DNA of 64,000 nucleotides from Hyphomicrobiales bacterium. Its GTDB lineage: Bacteria; Pseudomonadota; Alphaproteobacteria; Rhizobiales; Beijerinckiaceae. How positions within the stretch are numbered: the stretch's first letter is position 1; each line of letters begins with the position of its first letter. The DNA lies in assembly GCA_028869185.1 (NCBI GenBank), contig JAGWTA010000011.1, positions 1 through 64,000 of the forward strand, in the 5' to 3' direction. The notes beneath the pieces were generated by a model. It was not told where the DNA came from, ran no database searches, and saw only the letters and a list, made by a program, of their open reading frames with translations. The translations under genes and the position numbers were made by a program. Of the stretch, positions 51,903-63,569 are shown one piece after another.

Positions 51903-52355
51903 TCAGAGAACTTCGTAGAATTGCAGTTCGACATGCGCGGGATGTCGCGCGCCCTTGCATAGAAACAGCGCGCGCGTCAGCCATTGCAGTTCGGCGGCCG
52001 CCGTCTCGAAACGCGGCGCGGCGCGGAAATAGATCAGCGCGGAATCGACGGTCTCGCCGCGCGCCAGCCGCTCCATCGCCTCCGCCGGCCCGTGCCGCAA
52101 GCCATGATTGACGACATAGACAAGGCCGAATTGCGTTTCGACGACATAACGGGCTTCAAGCTCCGTCACGTTGTCGCGCCGCAGGATCTGATAATCGGCG
52201 CCGCCCGGCAGGACGCGGCCGGCCAGTCGGCCAGTCGCAGCGCCGCCAAGGATCGGAATCAGCCGGCGCGTTCCCTGCGCCGTCTCGCCGACGACGACGG
52301 GCGCTGCGACATCGACATGCAATGTCGAGACAAGCGTGAGTTGCGGCGCCGTCAT
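51903..52355 (-). CDS. DUF3237 family protein
   Basis: A 150-residue DUF3237 protein ([20 protein letters not shown] at the start, [40 protein letters not shown] and [20 protein letters not shown]). DUF3237 forms small beta-barrel proteins of unknown role. The ATG at 52355 overlaps the dapE stop as ATGA, so it is coupled to dapE; the nitroreductase gene follows. A longer reading lies antisense in dapE and is not real. Confidence 0.8.
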   Translation of the reverse strand: MTAPQLTLVSTLHVDVAAPVVVGETAQGTRRLIPILGGAATGRLAGRVLPGGADYQILRRDNVTELEARYVVETQFGLVYVVNHGLRHGPAEAMERLARGETVDSALIYFRAAPRFETAAAELQWLTRALFLCKGARHPAHVELQFYEVL

Positions 52356-53500
52356 GCGAAATACCGTTCGATGATCGCGCCATAAATCGCCGTCAGCGTT
52401 TCGAGATCGGCGAGCGTCGTGTTTTCGTCCGTCGCGTGGATCGTCTTGCCGACGAGACCGAACTCGACGACCGGGCAATAATGCGTGATGAAACGCGCAT
52501 CCGACGTGCCGCCGCCCGTGGACAGTTCCGGCGAAAGGCCGGTCTTTTCCTTGATCGCGCCGATGACAATGTCGGTAAACGCGGAGCGCTGCGTGCGGAA
52601 GGCCAGTGAATTTGTCGGCAGCAGCGACACCTCCGCTTTTGCTTCACCCGCAGCGCGCGCCGCGATGTCGCGTATGCGCGCGCCGAGCGTTTGCGGCGTC
52701 CATGCATCATTGAAGCGCACATTGAACAAGGCGCGCGCTGCGCCAGGAATGACATTTCGGGCGCCGTTGCCGACATCGACGGACGTAAAGACAAGGCGCG
52801 TCGGCTCGAAAGCGTCAGTTCCCTCGTCCAGCGGCTTTTCGGACAAGGCGGTGACGATGCGCGCGAGCGTCGGTATCGGATTGTCCGCGCGCTGTGGATA
52901 AGCCGAATGGCCCTGCCGGCCCGTGACGACGATTTCGCCCGACAGCGAACCGCGACGGCCGATCTTGATCATGTCGCCGAGCGTTTCCGGACAGGTCGGC
53001 TCGCCGACAATGGCGTGATCGAATTTTTCGCCGCGCGCCGCCGCCCATTGCAGCAGCTTCACGGTGCCGTTGATCGAGGGGCCTTCCTCGTCGCCCGTGA
53101 TGAGGAAGGAAATCGAGCCGCGCGGCGCGCCGTTCTCGCGCACATGCGAGAGCGTAGCGGCGGCGAAAGCGGCGATACCGCCCTTCATGTCGCAGGCGCC
53201 GCGGCCATATAATTTTCCGTCCGCGACCTCTGCGGCGAAGGGCGGAAAACGCCAGAGCGTTTCGTCGCCCGGCGGCACGACGTCGGTATGGCCGGCGAAG
53301 GTCAGGTGCGGCGCGCCCGTTCCGATGCGCGCGTAGAGATTATCGACATCGGGCGTCCCGGCTTCGGAAAAAGTCACGCGATGCGTCGTGAAGCCTGCGT
53401 TTTCGAACAGGCTTTGCAGAAAGGAGAGCGCACCGGCTTCGTGCGGCGTAACGGAGGGACAGCGAATGAGCGCGCGGGCGATATCAAGAACGGACGTCAT
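52352..53500 (-). CDS. dapE: Succinyl-diaminopimelate desuccinylase
   Basis: A 382-residue DapE/M20 protein with [20 protein letters not shown] near 62-81 (first zinc His and Asp), [20 protein letters not shown] (bridging Asp) and [20 protein letters not shown] (catalytic Glu pair), ending with [20 protein letters not shown] (His ligand). It cleaves N-succinyl-LL-diaminopimelate in lysine and cell wall synthesis. ATG at 53500 is the family start. dapD lies 2.6 kb away beyond ftsH. Confidence 0.95.
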   Translation of the reverse strand: MTSVLDIARALIRCPSVTPHEAGALSFLQSLFENAGFTTHRVTFSEAGTPDVDNLYARIGTGAPHLTFAGHTDVVPPGDETLWRFPPFAAEVADGKLYGRGACDMKGGIAAFAAATLSHVRENGAPRGSISFLITGDEEGPSINGTVKLLQWAAARGEKFDHAIVGEPTCPETLGDMIKIGRRGSLSGEIVVTGRQGHSAYPQRADNPIPTLARIVTALSEKPLDEGTDAFEPTRLVFTSVDVGNGARNVIPGAARALFNVRFNDAWTPQTLGARIRDIAARAAGEAKAEVSLLPTNSLAFRTQRSAFTDIVIGAIKEKTGLSPELSTGGGTSDARFITHYCPVVEFGLVGKTIHATDENTTLADLETLTAIYGAIIERYFA

Positions 53501-53540
53501 GGGCGGAAGAAGTAAGGCGCGGGGCGACTTTTGCAAATGA

Positions 53541-53568
53541 AAAAGCCCGGCGGGAGCGCCGGGCTTTT
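53541..53568 (-). terminator. Terminator of ftsH
   Basis: A 12-bp stem (AAAAGCCCGGCG with CGCCGGGCTTTT, arms at 53541-53552 and 53557-53568) with a 4-base loop lies 4 bases after the ftsH stop on the minus strand, ending in T residues. It separates ftsH from dapE. Confidence 0.85.
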
Positions 53569-53572
53569 CGCA

Positions 53573-55501
<1,929 letters not shown>

Positions 55502-55652
55502 GGAGGTCCTTGCTTGGGCGCCGTTTCGCGCAGGCGCGCCGCCGCGCTCGATTGACTCGTGTTCAAAGTGCAATTTAGGCGCGCCAGGGCGCTATGCCAA
55601 GGTTTGAACGCGCAAATGATGAATGGATCGACCTGCGCTGGCGGGCGGCTGT

Positions 55653-56111
55653 TCAGCGCCTGTTTGCGCCTGACAAATCAAGAAGTTCCACCAGGGTCGC
55701 GAGCGCAACCGCCGCCACGAGCGTCCAAAAAGGCCATAGCGGAAGATCGGGCGCGACTCGCGGCTGGAGCCACATGGCGGCGCCGGCGACCATCAGAACG
55801 AACGGCAGAGCGCCGGCCAGGCCGACCGGGCCGGGGCGCCCGCGGTCGCGAAACCGCTTGGCGGCGAGGTTGACCCAGGAGACGGCCGCCAGCAGGAACA
55901 CGAAGGTCGCCGCCAGCAACGTCAGATTGGCGAGCAGCGTCGGCGCGTCGAACAATTTGCGCGCGTCGAGCCCGCGATGGGCGAAGGGGCCGAGGACCGC
56001 CATCAGACCCGCCACGACGGCGAAAATGGCGATGAGCGGCGCTGCGGCGCGGATGAAGGCGGACCGACCGATGCGCCCGTCCGACTGGCGATAAAGGAAA
56101 CGGAAATCCAC
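55653..56111 (-). CDS. DUF805 family membrane protein
   Basis: A 152-residue membrane protein beginning FRFLYRQSDGRIGRSAFIRA, the DUF805 N-terminal motif, with four predicted helices and the loop AKRFRDRGRPGPVGLAGALP. Family function is not known. The start is GTG at 56111, 1 base after the dapD stop codon, without a clear ribosome binding site, so it probably depends on dapD translation. Confidence 0.75.
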   Translation of the reverse strand: MDFRFLYRQSDGRIGRSAFIRAAAPLIAIFAVVAGLMAVLGPFAHRGLDARKLFDAPTLLANLTLLAATFVFLLAAVSWVNLAAKRFRDRGRPGPVGLAGALPFVLMVAGAAMWLQPRVAPDLPLWPFWTLVAAVALATLVELLDLSGANRR

Positions 56112-56112
56112 G

Positions 56113-56973
56113 TCAGTCGCGCAACAGCTCGTTGATGCCGGTTTTCGAACGGGTCTGTTCGTCCACGGTTTTCACGATGACCGCGCAATAGGTGGACGGA
56201 CCCCAGTTTTCGCCCGGCAGCGGTTTGCCCGGCAGATTGCCCGATACGACCACCGAATAGGGCGGGACGTAACCGACATGAATCTTGCCCGTCGCGCGGT
56301 CGACGATCTTGGTCGAGGCGCCGATATAGACGCCCATCGCCAGAACCGCGCCGCGCCCGACGACGACGCCCTCGACGACTTCGGACCGGGCGCCGATGAA
56401 ACAATCATCCTCGATGATGGTAGGGCCCGCCTGCAGCGGCTCCAGCACGCCGCCGATGCCGACGCCGCCCGAAAGATGCACATTCTTGCCGATCTGCGCG
56501 CAGGAGCCGACCGTCGCCCAGGTGTCGACCATCGCGCCGCTGTCGACCCGCGCGCCCAGATTGACGAAAGAGGGCATCAGCACGACGCCCGGCGCGATAT
56601 AGGCCGAACGGCGCACGATGGCGCCGGGCACCGAGCGAAAGCCCGCAGCGGCATGTTCGCGCGCGCCCCAGCCTTCGAATTTGGAGGGCACCTTGTCCCA
56701 CCATGTCGCCCCGCCGGGCCCTCCGGAAATCGGCGTCATGTCATTGAGGCGGAAAGACAGCAGGACCGCTTTCTTCAGCCATTGATTGACCGTCCAGGCC
56801 TCGCGGCCCTGCTTTGCCGGATCGCGCACAGCGACGCGGGCCTCGCCCGAATCCAGAAGGGCGAGCGCCTTGTCCACCGCCGCGCGCACGTCGCCCTGCG
56901 TCGCCGGGCCGATATTGGCGCGATCCTCGAAAGCCTTTTCGATGATCGCCTGCAAATCCCCGAATTGCGCCAT
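56113..56973 (-). CDS. dapD: 2,3,4,5-tetrahydropyridine-2,6-dicarboxylate N-succinyltransferase
   Basis: A 286-residue DapD with the left-handed beta-helix repeats ([60 protein letters not shown]) and the family's helical N-terminus with [16 protein letters not shown]. It succinylates tetrahydrodipicolinate in the lysine/diaminopimelate pathway, the step before DapC and DapE. It starts at 56973 and leads a short operon with the DUF805 gene. Confidence 0.95.
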   Translation of the reverse strand: MAQFGDLQAIIEKAFEDRANIGPATQGDVRAAVDKALALLDSGEARVAVRDPAKQGREAWTVNQWLKKAVLLSFRLNDMTPISGGPGGATWWDKVPSKFEGWGAREHAAAGFRSVPGAIVRRSAYIAPGVVLMPSFVNLGARVDSGAMVDTWATVGSCAQIGKNVHLSGGVGIGGVLEPLQAGPTIIEDDCFIGARSEVVEGVVVGRGAVLAMGVYIGASTKIVDRATGKIHVGYVPPYSVVVSGNLPGKPLPGENWGPSTYCAVIVKTVDEQTRSKTGINELLRD

Positions 56974-57110
56974 GACGGCCCCGCTCCCTCGAATGTCCCG
57001 AAAATTCGCCGCGAGGTTTGCGGCGCGGGCGGCGCGCTGTCAATGGCGGGGCCCGTAGCGAAACCGTCGTGAATGCGCGCCATTTTGGCTCCGCCGCGAT
57101 TCGCGAGGCC

Positions 57111-57740
57111 ATGACGGGGATGTCGATGACGCAAGCGCGCAAAACCTATGACCGCATCGCTCCACTCTACGACATTCTCGACGGGCCGTACGAAAAGGTC
57201 TGGAAAAGCGCCGCGCGGCGCAAGGTTTTCGCCGGTCTGCGCGGGCGCATTCTCGACGCGGGCGCTGGAACGGGTTGCAATTTCTCCGCCTATCCGCCGG
57301 GTTGCGAAGCGACGGCCTGCGACGCGAGCGCGGCCATGCTGGCGCGCGCGGACATGCGCGCCAGGCGAATGCGACTCAACGTCGCGCTGCGCCAGACCGA
57401 CCTGACGGCGCTCGATCTGCCGTCCGCGCATTTCGACGCCTATGTCGCGACCTTTGTTTTCGCCTGTCTCGACGAAGGCCAGCTTTTGCCCGCGTTGCGG
57501 GAAGCTGGGCGTGTGACGCGCCGCGCCGGCGAAATCAGGATCGTCGATTATTGCATGAGCCAGCGTCCTCTGACGCGATTTGGCATGCGCGTCATGGCGC
57601 CCTGGTTGAAATTCACATTCGCGGCGACCTATCAGCCTGCAACGGAAGATTATTTCGACGCCGCCGGTCTTGAAAAAATAGAGGAACGGCTGATTTTCGG
57701 CGACGTGCTGAAGATGACGCGGTTGCGGCCGCGCTCCTGA
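57111..57740 (+). CDS. SAM-dependent methyltransferase (class I)
   Basis: A 209-residue methyltransferase with the SAM loop GRILDAGAGTGCNFSAYPPG near 43-62, the acidic residue in TACDASAAMLARA, and LDLPSAHFDAYVATFVFACL. It resembles UbiE/PmtA-like enzymes of phospholipid or quinone methylation, but the substrate is not certain. The start could be 57111, 57120 or 57126; GGGG fits 57126 best. It is divergent from dapD. Confidence 0.75.
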   Translation: MTGMSMTQARKTYDRIAPLYDILDGPYEKVWKSAARRKVFAGLRGRILDAGAGTGCNFSAYPPGCEATACDASAAMLARADMRARRMRLNVALRQTDLTALDLPSAHFDAYVATFVFACLDEGQLLPALREAGRVTRRAGEIRIVDYCMSQRPLTRFGMRVMAPWLKFTFAATYQPATEDYFDAAGLEKIEERLIFGDVLKMTRLRPRS

Positions 57741-57793
57741 TTTTGCGAATTTGCAACGCAGGTTTAGGCTTCTTCTCTTGGAGGAGGCCCGAC

Positions 57794-58144
57794 ATGCTGC
57801 GAAAATTTCTCGTTTCCTGCGCTGGGCTGGCGATTGCCGCCCCGGCGATCGTTGCGCCCGCCCTCGCCGCGCCACGCTCCAAGGCGCGTGCGCATCCTCC
57901 TGCGTCGGTGTCCATCATCAACCAGCGCTCGGTCAGCCTGACGTCCTTCGAAATCGCTGGCGCCGGCGAGGATGGCAAAGTGATCGCCAGGCTGGCAAAG
58001 CCGCTCGGCGCGGGCAAGAAGGCGAGCCTGCCGCTGCGCGGCGCCAATGGATGCGAATTCGTTGCGCGCTGGCAGTTCGAGGATGCAGGCGACGAAGCCA
58101 ACATCAATCTGTGCCACGACCCGAAGATTGTCCTGACGGATTGA
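57794..58144 (+). CDS. Secreted hypothetical protein
   Basis: A 116-residue protein with a clear signal peptide (1 to about 26, cut after ALA) and a mature part of about 90 residues with SVSLTSFEIAGAGEDGKVIA and two Cys residues (NGCEFVARW, NLCHDPK) that could form a disulfide. GGAGGAGG before the ATG is strong. Family not recognised. It lies between the methyltransferase and SCO1 genes. Confidence 0.65.
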   Translation: MLRKFLVSCAGLAIAAPAIVAPALAAPRSKARAHPPASVSIINQRSVSLTSFEIAGAGEDGKVIARLAKPLGAGKKASLPLRGANGCEFVARWQFEDAGDEANINLCHDPKIVLTD

Positions 58145-58201
58145 TCGCGCTGCGACAATTGACGTGTTGATCGCATCGGCGTTCGGCGTTAGGCCTTCCC
58201 A

Positions 58202-58774
58202 ATGTCGAATTCCATGAAAGCCGTCATCGCACTGCTCGTTCTGTGTTTTGCCGGCGCGGCCATTCTGTTGTTTCGTTCGAGCGCGCAGGATCACGGCGGC
58301 GCGCTGGTCGGCGGACCGTTCCAGCTGGTCGATCAAAATGGCCAGACAAGAACCGACAAGGATTTTCTGGGCAAACCGACGCTGGTCTTTTTCGGATACA
58401 CGCATTGCCCGGATGTCTGCCCGACGACGCTTTCGCAGTTGACGGAAGTTTTCCACGCGCTCGGCCCGGATGCGAAAATCGCCGGGGCTTTCATCACGGT
58501 CGATCCCGAGCGCGATACGCCGGCGCTCATGAAGGATTACCTGTCCAGCTTCGATCCGCGCATTGTCGGCCTGTCAGGCCCGCGCCCGGCGATCGACGCT
58601 GCGATCCGCGCCTATCGCGTCTATGCGAAAAAGGTTCCGGGGCAGAATGGCGAATATACGATGGACCATACGGCGCTGGTCTATCTGATGGACAAGAACG
58701 GACGTTTTGTTTCCGCCTTCAATCTCGATCGTCCGCCTGCCGAAGCGGCGGCGGAACTGCGCAAATATCTCTAG
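58202..58774 (+). CDS. SCO1/SenC family copper chaperone
   Basis: A 190-residue protein with an N-terminal membrane anchor (6-24) and a thioredoxin-like SCO fold; Cys69 and Cys73 lie in GYTHCPDVCPTTL and His156 in YTMDHTALVYL, the copper ligands. It should deliver copper to the CuA site of cytochrome oxidase, facing the periplasm. No oxidase genes are in the window. A small GC hairpin (58776-58792) follows the stop. Confidence 0.92.
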   Translation: MSNSMKAVIALLVLCFAGAAILLFRSSAQDHGGALVGGPFQLVDQNGQTRTDKDFLGKPTLVFFGYTHCPDVCPTTLSQLTEVFHALGPDAKIAGAFITVDPERDTPALMKDYLSSFDPRIVGLSGPRPAIDAAIRAYRVYAKKVPGQNGEYTMDHTALVYLMDKNGRFVSAFNLDRPPAEAAAELRKYL

Positions 58775-58833
58775 CGCGCACGCAACGTGCGCATGCCCGA
58801 GGCCGGCCGTGCGCGCTTTTGCGCATCTGGCGG

Positions 58834-59718
58834 TCAGAATGGCCCGACGGGGAAATATTTCAGATATAGTTCGGCGTATTTGCCGCTTTGCGTGACGCGC
58901 GCCAGCGCATAATCGAGCGCGTGCCGCAACGGGGCGTTGTTCTTGCGCAGCGCGACGCCGACGCCTTCTCCGAAATATGCGGGATCGATGAAGGGGCCGC
59001 CGAAAAAAACGCAGCCGGCGCCGGCTGCGTCCGCCAGCCAGCCTGCTGACGCAATCGCATCGCCGAAGAAAAGATCCGTTTCCTTGTTCAACAAGGCGGC
59101 GCGCGCAGCCTCCTGCGTATCGAACGGACGAATGTCCGCTTGCGGAAAGCGCGCGCGCAAAAACGCCTCATGCGCGCTTTTGGCGACCACGGCCACTTTT
59201 ATATGCGCGAGTTTTTCGGGCGTCGCCCCGGACGCCGGCGCGGCTCCGGCGCGCGCAACGAAGCGGGCCGGGGTGAGAAAATAAGGCGCCGAAAAATCGT
59301 ATTGCGCACGGGTTTGCGGGCTGATCTTGAGCGATGCGATCAGCGCGTCGCCCTTGCCCTCCGCCAATGCGGTCGCAAATGTATCCCAGCGCCGCGCCTG
59401 GATCGTGCAGGCCACCTGCAATTCATCGCAAATCGCACGCGCGAGATCGACGTTGAAACCCATCAACGCGCCGTCGGGCCCGGCGAAATTGAAAGGCGGA
59501 TAATCGTCTTCCGTGATGAACCTGATGGCTTGAACAGCGCCCGGCTCCGGCTTTTGCATCTTGCGATTGGGATCGAAAAACGACGGGATGACGACATCGC
59601 TCGCTGCGACGTTCTCCGCATGCGCATGCGCCGTGTTTGCGCACGACCAAAAAAGGACGACGCCTGCAAAAATTTTCGTCGCACGCGCAATCGCCGATGT
59701 TTTTCTATGACCGTTCAT
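58834..59718 (-). CDS. Orphan solute-binding protein (amino acid type)
   Basis: A 294-residue periplasmic binding protein of the SBP_bac_3 family with a signal peptide (1 to about 33, ending AHA) and segments ITEDDYPPFNFAGPDGALMG, GFNVDLARAICDEL and DALIASLKISPQTRAQYDFS. Unlike most, it has no permease or ATPase gene nearby. Methylotroph genomes have related proteins near oxidation genes (MxaJ/XoxJ type), but the match is not strong enough to claim that. It is divergent from the 76-residue secreted protein gene. Confidence 0.8.
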   Translation of the reverse strand: MNGHRKTSAIARATKIFAGVVLFWSCANTAHAHAENVAASDVVIPSFFDPNRKMQKPEPGAVQAIRFITEDDYPPFNFAGPDGALMGFNVDLARAICDELQVACTIQARRWDTFATALAEGKGDALIASLKISPQTRAQYDFSAPYFLTPARFVARAGAAPASGATPEKLAHIKVAVVAKSAHEAFLRARFPQADIRPFDTQEAARAALLNKETDLFFGDAIASAGWLADAAGAGCVFFGGPFIDPAYFGEGVGVALRKNNAPLRHALDYALARVTQSGKYAELYLKYFPVGPF

Positions 59719-59902
59719 GAATTCAACCCGATACACGCTGTTTAGCGCGTCACTGTTCTGTCGTGAAGCATTGATGCAAATTTTTTTGACGATTCGGGCC
59801 GCATTGTCGACGCATTTGAATGGCCGAAATCGCGCGCTTTTATGCAGCAGGGGTGGGGTTTGTTCCGCGGGGGCGCGGGGGCCGTACAACAGGAGCACGC
59901 CT

Positions 59903-60133
59903 ATGCGTATCGTAGCAACTAGTCTGTCGCTCATGACGCTGGCTATCATCGCAACGACGCCAGCCGTGGGCGACGAAAGACGTCGATCCGACGATCGGGA
60001 ACACGGTCGGTTCGCGCAGATCGAGCACGAACTGGAATCCCTGCGCAAACATGCGCGCCATCCCTGCAAGCACGGCGACTACGACCATGATGGCGACTGG
60101 GATCATTTTTGCATGAAGAAGATTTCTCACTAG
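59903..60133 (+). CDS. Small secreted His/Asp-rich protein
   Basis: A 76-residue protein with a signal peptide (1 to about 23, ending AVG) and a charged mature part. The C-terminal PCKHGDYDHDGDWDHFCMKK is rich in His and Asp and has two Cys, so metal binding is plausible. AGGAG lies 7 bases before the ATG. A terminator follows. Family not recognised. Confidence 0.65.
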   Translation: MRIVATSLSLMTLAIIATTPAVGDERRRSDDREHGRFAQIEHELESLRKHARHPCKHGDYDHDGDWDHFCMKKISH

Positions 60134-60167
60134 CGGCAGATTGCCGGAAAACGGTATCGCGCAAAGG

Positions 60168-60209
60168 CGCCTGCGGCTGCGAGCAGCGCAACCGCAGGCG
60201 TTTCTTTAT
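60168..60209 (+). terminator. Terminator of small secreted protein gene
   Basis: Nine-base arms CGCCTGCGG (60168-60176) and CCGCAGGCG (60192-60200) are followed by TTTCTTTAT. It is 34 bases after the stop codon. Confidence 0.75.
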
Positions 60210-60274
60210 AATGCTTGCCGCAACGTCAGGCGGCGTTCTAACATCGGGCTTCGTTAGCTTCCGGCGTTGTTCCC

Positions 60275-62128
60275 GTGTTCAGTCCTTCGGCACCAGATCG
60301 CGTTGTTGCGCGCATTTTTGCGCCGGAAATTTCCTTTCTTCTTTCGCTTGGCGTCGATCCTCGGCTTCTGGCGCGGGCCGCCGAGGAAGCGCGCCGCACG
60401 GGCGTCAGTCCCGAGGCCGCGCTGATCGCCGCGCGCGGCCCTCTCGACGAGGACACGTTTTACAGGGGGCTGGCCGATTTCGCTGGCATGCCGTTCATCG
60501 CACGCGCGGCGGCGCTGCCGCCCGATCTCGACTATGGCGCGGCGCAAGCGGCGGGGCTCGCGCCGCTGACTGGCTGCGGCGGGCGGCGCTGGCTGCTGGC
60601 GCCCCGCGGGCGCGCTATCGCTGCGCTGCTGCGCGCAGGCGACAATTCCGCTTATGCGCTGACCAGCCCGCGACGTTTTTCCGCGATGTTGCGCGCCGCC
60701 GTCGCGCCGCAACTCGTTCATGACGCAACGATGCGGCTTGCGCAGGAGACGCCGCAATTCAGCGCCCGGGTCGGCCTGTCCTTCGCCGAGCGTTGCGCGG
60801 CGGCGTTGACGGCCGCGGCCCTGTGCGCATTGGCGGCGACTGCGCCTGGGGTCGCCGCGCCGCTGTTCGAAATCGGCTGCGCGCTTGTGTTCGGGCTTGC
60901 GGTTTGTGCGCGGTTGCTTGTCGCAGCGCATGCAGGGCTGGAGCGCCCGCCTGCGCCTGCGCTGCGCGAGGAAGCCTTGCCGGTTTACACAATTCTTGCG
61001 CCGGTCTATCGCGAGGCGCAGCTCGCGCGGCGCCTGTTCGATGCGCTGGAGCGGATCGATTATCCGCGCGCCAAGCTCGACATCAAATTCATCGTCGAAG
61101 AAAACGACGTCGATACGCTGGCGGCCTTTGCAGCGCTTGCCGCAGGCGCGGCGGAATATGAAGTCATCGTCGCGCCCGCCGGCGCGCCGCAGACAAAGCC
61201 GCGCGCGCTCGAAATTGCGCTGCCCTTCGCGCGCGGCGCGCTGCTGACGATCTACGACGCGGAGGATGAACCCCATCCCGATCAGCTGCGGCTGGCGGCG
61301 GCGCGATTTGCGCGCGCCGACGAACGCCTCGCCTGTGTGCAGGCGCGGCTTGTCATCGATCATGCGCATGAAAACGCCGTCGCGGGATTTTTTGCGCTCG
61401 ACTACGCCGGTCTGTTCGAAGCCATCAATCCCGGTCTTGCCGCGCTTGGCCTGCCGATCGCGCTTGGCGGCACGTCCAACCATTTCCGGACCGCGCTTTT
61501 GCGTCGCGCGCATGGGTGGGACCCGTACAACGTCACGGAGGATGCGGACCTGGGCTTGCGGCTGGCGCGTCTTGGCTACCGCGTCGAAACAATCCAGTCG
61601 CAGACCGGCGAGGAGGCGCCGCTGACCGTGCGCGCGTTTCTGCGCCAGCGCACGCGCTGGACAAAAGGATGGATGCAAACGGCCTATGTGCATTTGCGCC
61701 ACCCGCGCGCATTGGCGCGCGACCTGCCGCCGCTTTCGCTTGCTGTCGTTCTGGCTGCCTTTGCCGCAGGCGTGCTCAGTCCGTTGCTCTGGCCGTTCTA
61801 CACGCTGCTGACCGCTATCGACGCGGCCAGCGGCGCCCTGTTCCATCCTGCAGATTGGACTGGCGTCGTGCGGTCCACGCTCGCCTGCTGGCTGGCGCTC
61901 GCGGGGCCGGCAGCCTTTATCTGGCCGGCGCTCATCGGCATGGCGCGGCAAAAGCGCCTCAGGCAATGGCCGTTGCTGGCGTTATGGCCGGTATGGTGTC
62001 TTGGTCTCAGCGTTGCAGCCTGGCTGGCGCTCTACGAATTGTGGAAAGCGCCGTTCCATTGGGCCAAGACCGACCACGGCATGGCGCGACGACGGCGCGC
62101 CATGGCCAAAACGGCTGCAACCGGCTAA
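60275..62128 (+). CDS. GT2 glycosyltransferase with MshEN-like N-terminus
   Basis: A 617-residue membrane glycosyltransferase. Residues about 15-75 ([20 protein letters not shown], then [20 protein letters not shown]) resemble the N-terminal domain of GspE/MshE, which can bind c-di-GMP in some proteins. Helices at about 170-215 precede a GT2 domain with [27 protein letters not shown] (DxD type), [17 protein letters not shown] and the acceptor motif QRTRW, and membrane helices follow (about 480-590). It should polymerise a polysaccharide from a nucleotide sugar; product unknown. The truA gene follows 10 bases after its stop. Confidence 0.85.
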   Translation: MFSPSAPDRVVARIFAPEISFLLSLGVDPRLLARAAEEARRTGVSPEAALIAARGPLDEDTFYRGLADFAGMPFIARAAALPPDLDYGAAQAAGLAPLTGCGGRRWLLAPRGRAIAALLRAGDNSAYALTSPRRFSAMLRAAVAPQLVHDATMRLAQETPQFSARVGLSFAERCAAALTAAALCALAATAPGVAAPLFEIGCALVFGLAVCARLLVAAHAGLERPPAPALREEALPVYTILAPVYREAQLARRLFDALERIDYPRAKLDIKFIVEENDVDTLAAFAALAAGAAEYEVIVAPAGAPQTKPRALEIALPFARGALLTIYDAEDEPHPDQLRLAAARFARADERLACVQARLVIDHAHENAVAGFFALDYAGLFEAINPGLAALGLPIALGGTSNHFRTALLRRAHGWDPYNVTEDADLGLRLARLGYRVETIQSQTGEEAPLTVRAFLRQRTRWTKGWMQTAYVHLRHPRALARDLPPLSLAVVLAAFAAGVLSPLLWPFYTLLTAIDAASGALFHPADWTGVVRSTLACWLALAGPAAFIWPALIGMARQKRLRQWPLLALWPVWCLGLSVAAWLALYELWKAPFHWAKTDHGMARRRRAMAKTAATG

Positions 62129-62138
62129 CGCAAGGCGC

Positions 62139-62879
62139 ATGCCGCGCTACAAGCTGACCATAGAATATGACGGGCGCCCCTTTGTCGGCTGGCAGAGGCA
62201 GAGCAATGGGCTGTCCGTGCAGGAGGCGCTCGAAAACGCGCTCGCTGCGCTCAACGAGGGCGCGCGCGCCCCGACGCAGGCCGCCGGGCGCACAGATGCT
62301 GGCGTCCATGCGCGCGGACAGGTCGCCCATGTCGATCTCGATCGGATCTGGCGGCCCGATCGTTTGCGCGAGGCGCTCAACGCGCATCTGCGGCTGTTTC
62401 CGGTGGCGGTAACGCTCGTCGAAACCGCGACAGAGGCATTCGAGGCGCGTTTTTCGGCGACCAAACGTCATTACCTCTATCGCATCCTCAATCGTCGCGC
62501 GCCGCCGACCCATGAGCGCGGCTTTGTGTGGCATGTGGCGCGCGAACTCGATGTCGCGGCGATGCATGAGGCGGCGCAGATCCTCGTCGGGCGGCATGAT
62601 TTCACCACGTTCCGCGCTGCTGAATGCCAGGCGAATTCGCCCGTGCGCACGCTCGAGCGGCTCGAGGCGACGCGCGAGGGCGACCTCATTCTCGTGCGGG
62701 CCAGCGCGCAGAGTTTTCTGCACCGGCAGGTGCGCTCGATGGTCGGCTCGCTGGAGCATGTCGGCTCTGGCCGCTGGCGCGCACACGATTTGCGCGCAGC
62801 GCTCGATGCGCGCGACAGGGCGCGCTGCGGAGCGACCGCGCCGGCCTGCGGCCTGTTCCTCACGCGCGTCGATTATTGA
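62139..62879 (+). CDS. truA: tRNA pseudouridine(38-40) synthase
   Basis: A 246-residue TruA with catalytic Asp53 in [18 protein letters not shown], and [40 protein letters not shown] and [17 protein letters not shown]. It modifies U38-40 in the tRNA anticodon stem. It overlaps the convergent tetR-type gene by 7 bases at the 3' end. Confidence 0.95.
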   Translation: MPRYKLTIEYDGRPFVGWQRQSNGLSVQEALENALAALNEGARAPTQAAGRTDAGVHARGQVAHVDLDRIWRPDRLREALNAHLRLFPVAVTLVETATEAFEARFSATKRHYLYRILNRRAPPTHERGFVWHVARELDVAAMHEAAQILVGRHDFTTFRAAECQANSPVRTLERLEATREGDLILVRASAQSFLHRQVRSMVGSLEHVGSGRWRAHDLRAALDARDRARCGATAPACGLFLTRVDY

Positions 62880-63496
62880 TGCGACAGGCCAGCGCAGACA
62901 AGGCGCACGATCCGCTCGACCTCCGCGTCGAGCAAGGCGATGGGCGCGCCGATGAATTTTTCGTCCAGACCGAGCAGCACGACGCCGTGCACCGCGGCAA
63001 AGAAGCTTCTGGCGAACAGAAGGCGTTGCTCGACGTTCATCTGCGGCGTCAATGGTTCAAGCGGCGTGACGACATGGCGAAACAGCGCCAGTTGATCGGC
63101 CTTGGCCCACTCGGGCGTTGGTTTTGGCGTGCGATGTTCGAACAGCGCGCGCCACAGATTGAGATTTTGCGACGCGAACAGCCGATAGGCGCGGGCGATG
63201 GCGACGAGACGCTCGATCGCCTCGGCGCGCGTTGTGATCGCGCCTGTCGCACTCGCCGCCAGCGCCGCGTCGAAACGGGCCAGCGTGCGCGAGGCGACGC
63301 GCAGCGTCAGTTCGTCCAGATCCTCGACGAGATTGTAAATAGCGCCAAGCGCGACGCCGGTCTCGCGGGCCAGATCGCGCGCGCGCAAACCGGCAAGACC
63401 GTGCGCCGCAATGGCGCGTTCGGCAGCCTTGATCATCGCCTGACGCTGCATGGCGCGCCTGGCGTCGGTCTTGTTCGTCTCTTCCATTTTGAACAT
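62873..63496 (-). CDS. TetR family transcriptional regulator
   Basis: A 207-residue TetR with the N-terminal helix-turn-helix ([20 protein letters not shown], then [20 protein letters not shown] at about 19-60) and an all-helical ligand domain with a C-terminal TetR_C-like part. It probably represses a neighbouring or its own promoter. It is divergent from the glycerate kinase gene with 73 bases between them, so that gene is a candidate target. Confidence 0.9.
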   Translation of the reverse strand: MFKMEETNKTDARRAMQRQAMIKAAERAIAAHGLAGLRARDLARETGVALGAIYNLVEDLDELTLRVASRTLARFDAALAASATGAITTRAEAIERLVAIARAYRLFASQNLNLWRALFEHRTPKPTPEWAKADQLALFRHVVTPLEPLTPQMNVEQRLLFARSFFAAVHGVVLLGLDEKFIGAPIALLDAEVERIVRLVCAGLSHQ

Positions 63497-63569
63497 GGTT
63501 CATAACACGGCGCTGCGGTGGCGCAACGCCTGTTCTGGCGTCCGCCCGCTTTTTGCTTATGGTGCGGGC

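Noticed and set aside
60254-61966. 570-residue minus-strand frame
   Set aside because: Arg-rich antisense shadow of the GT2 synthase gene.
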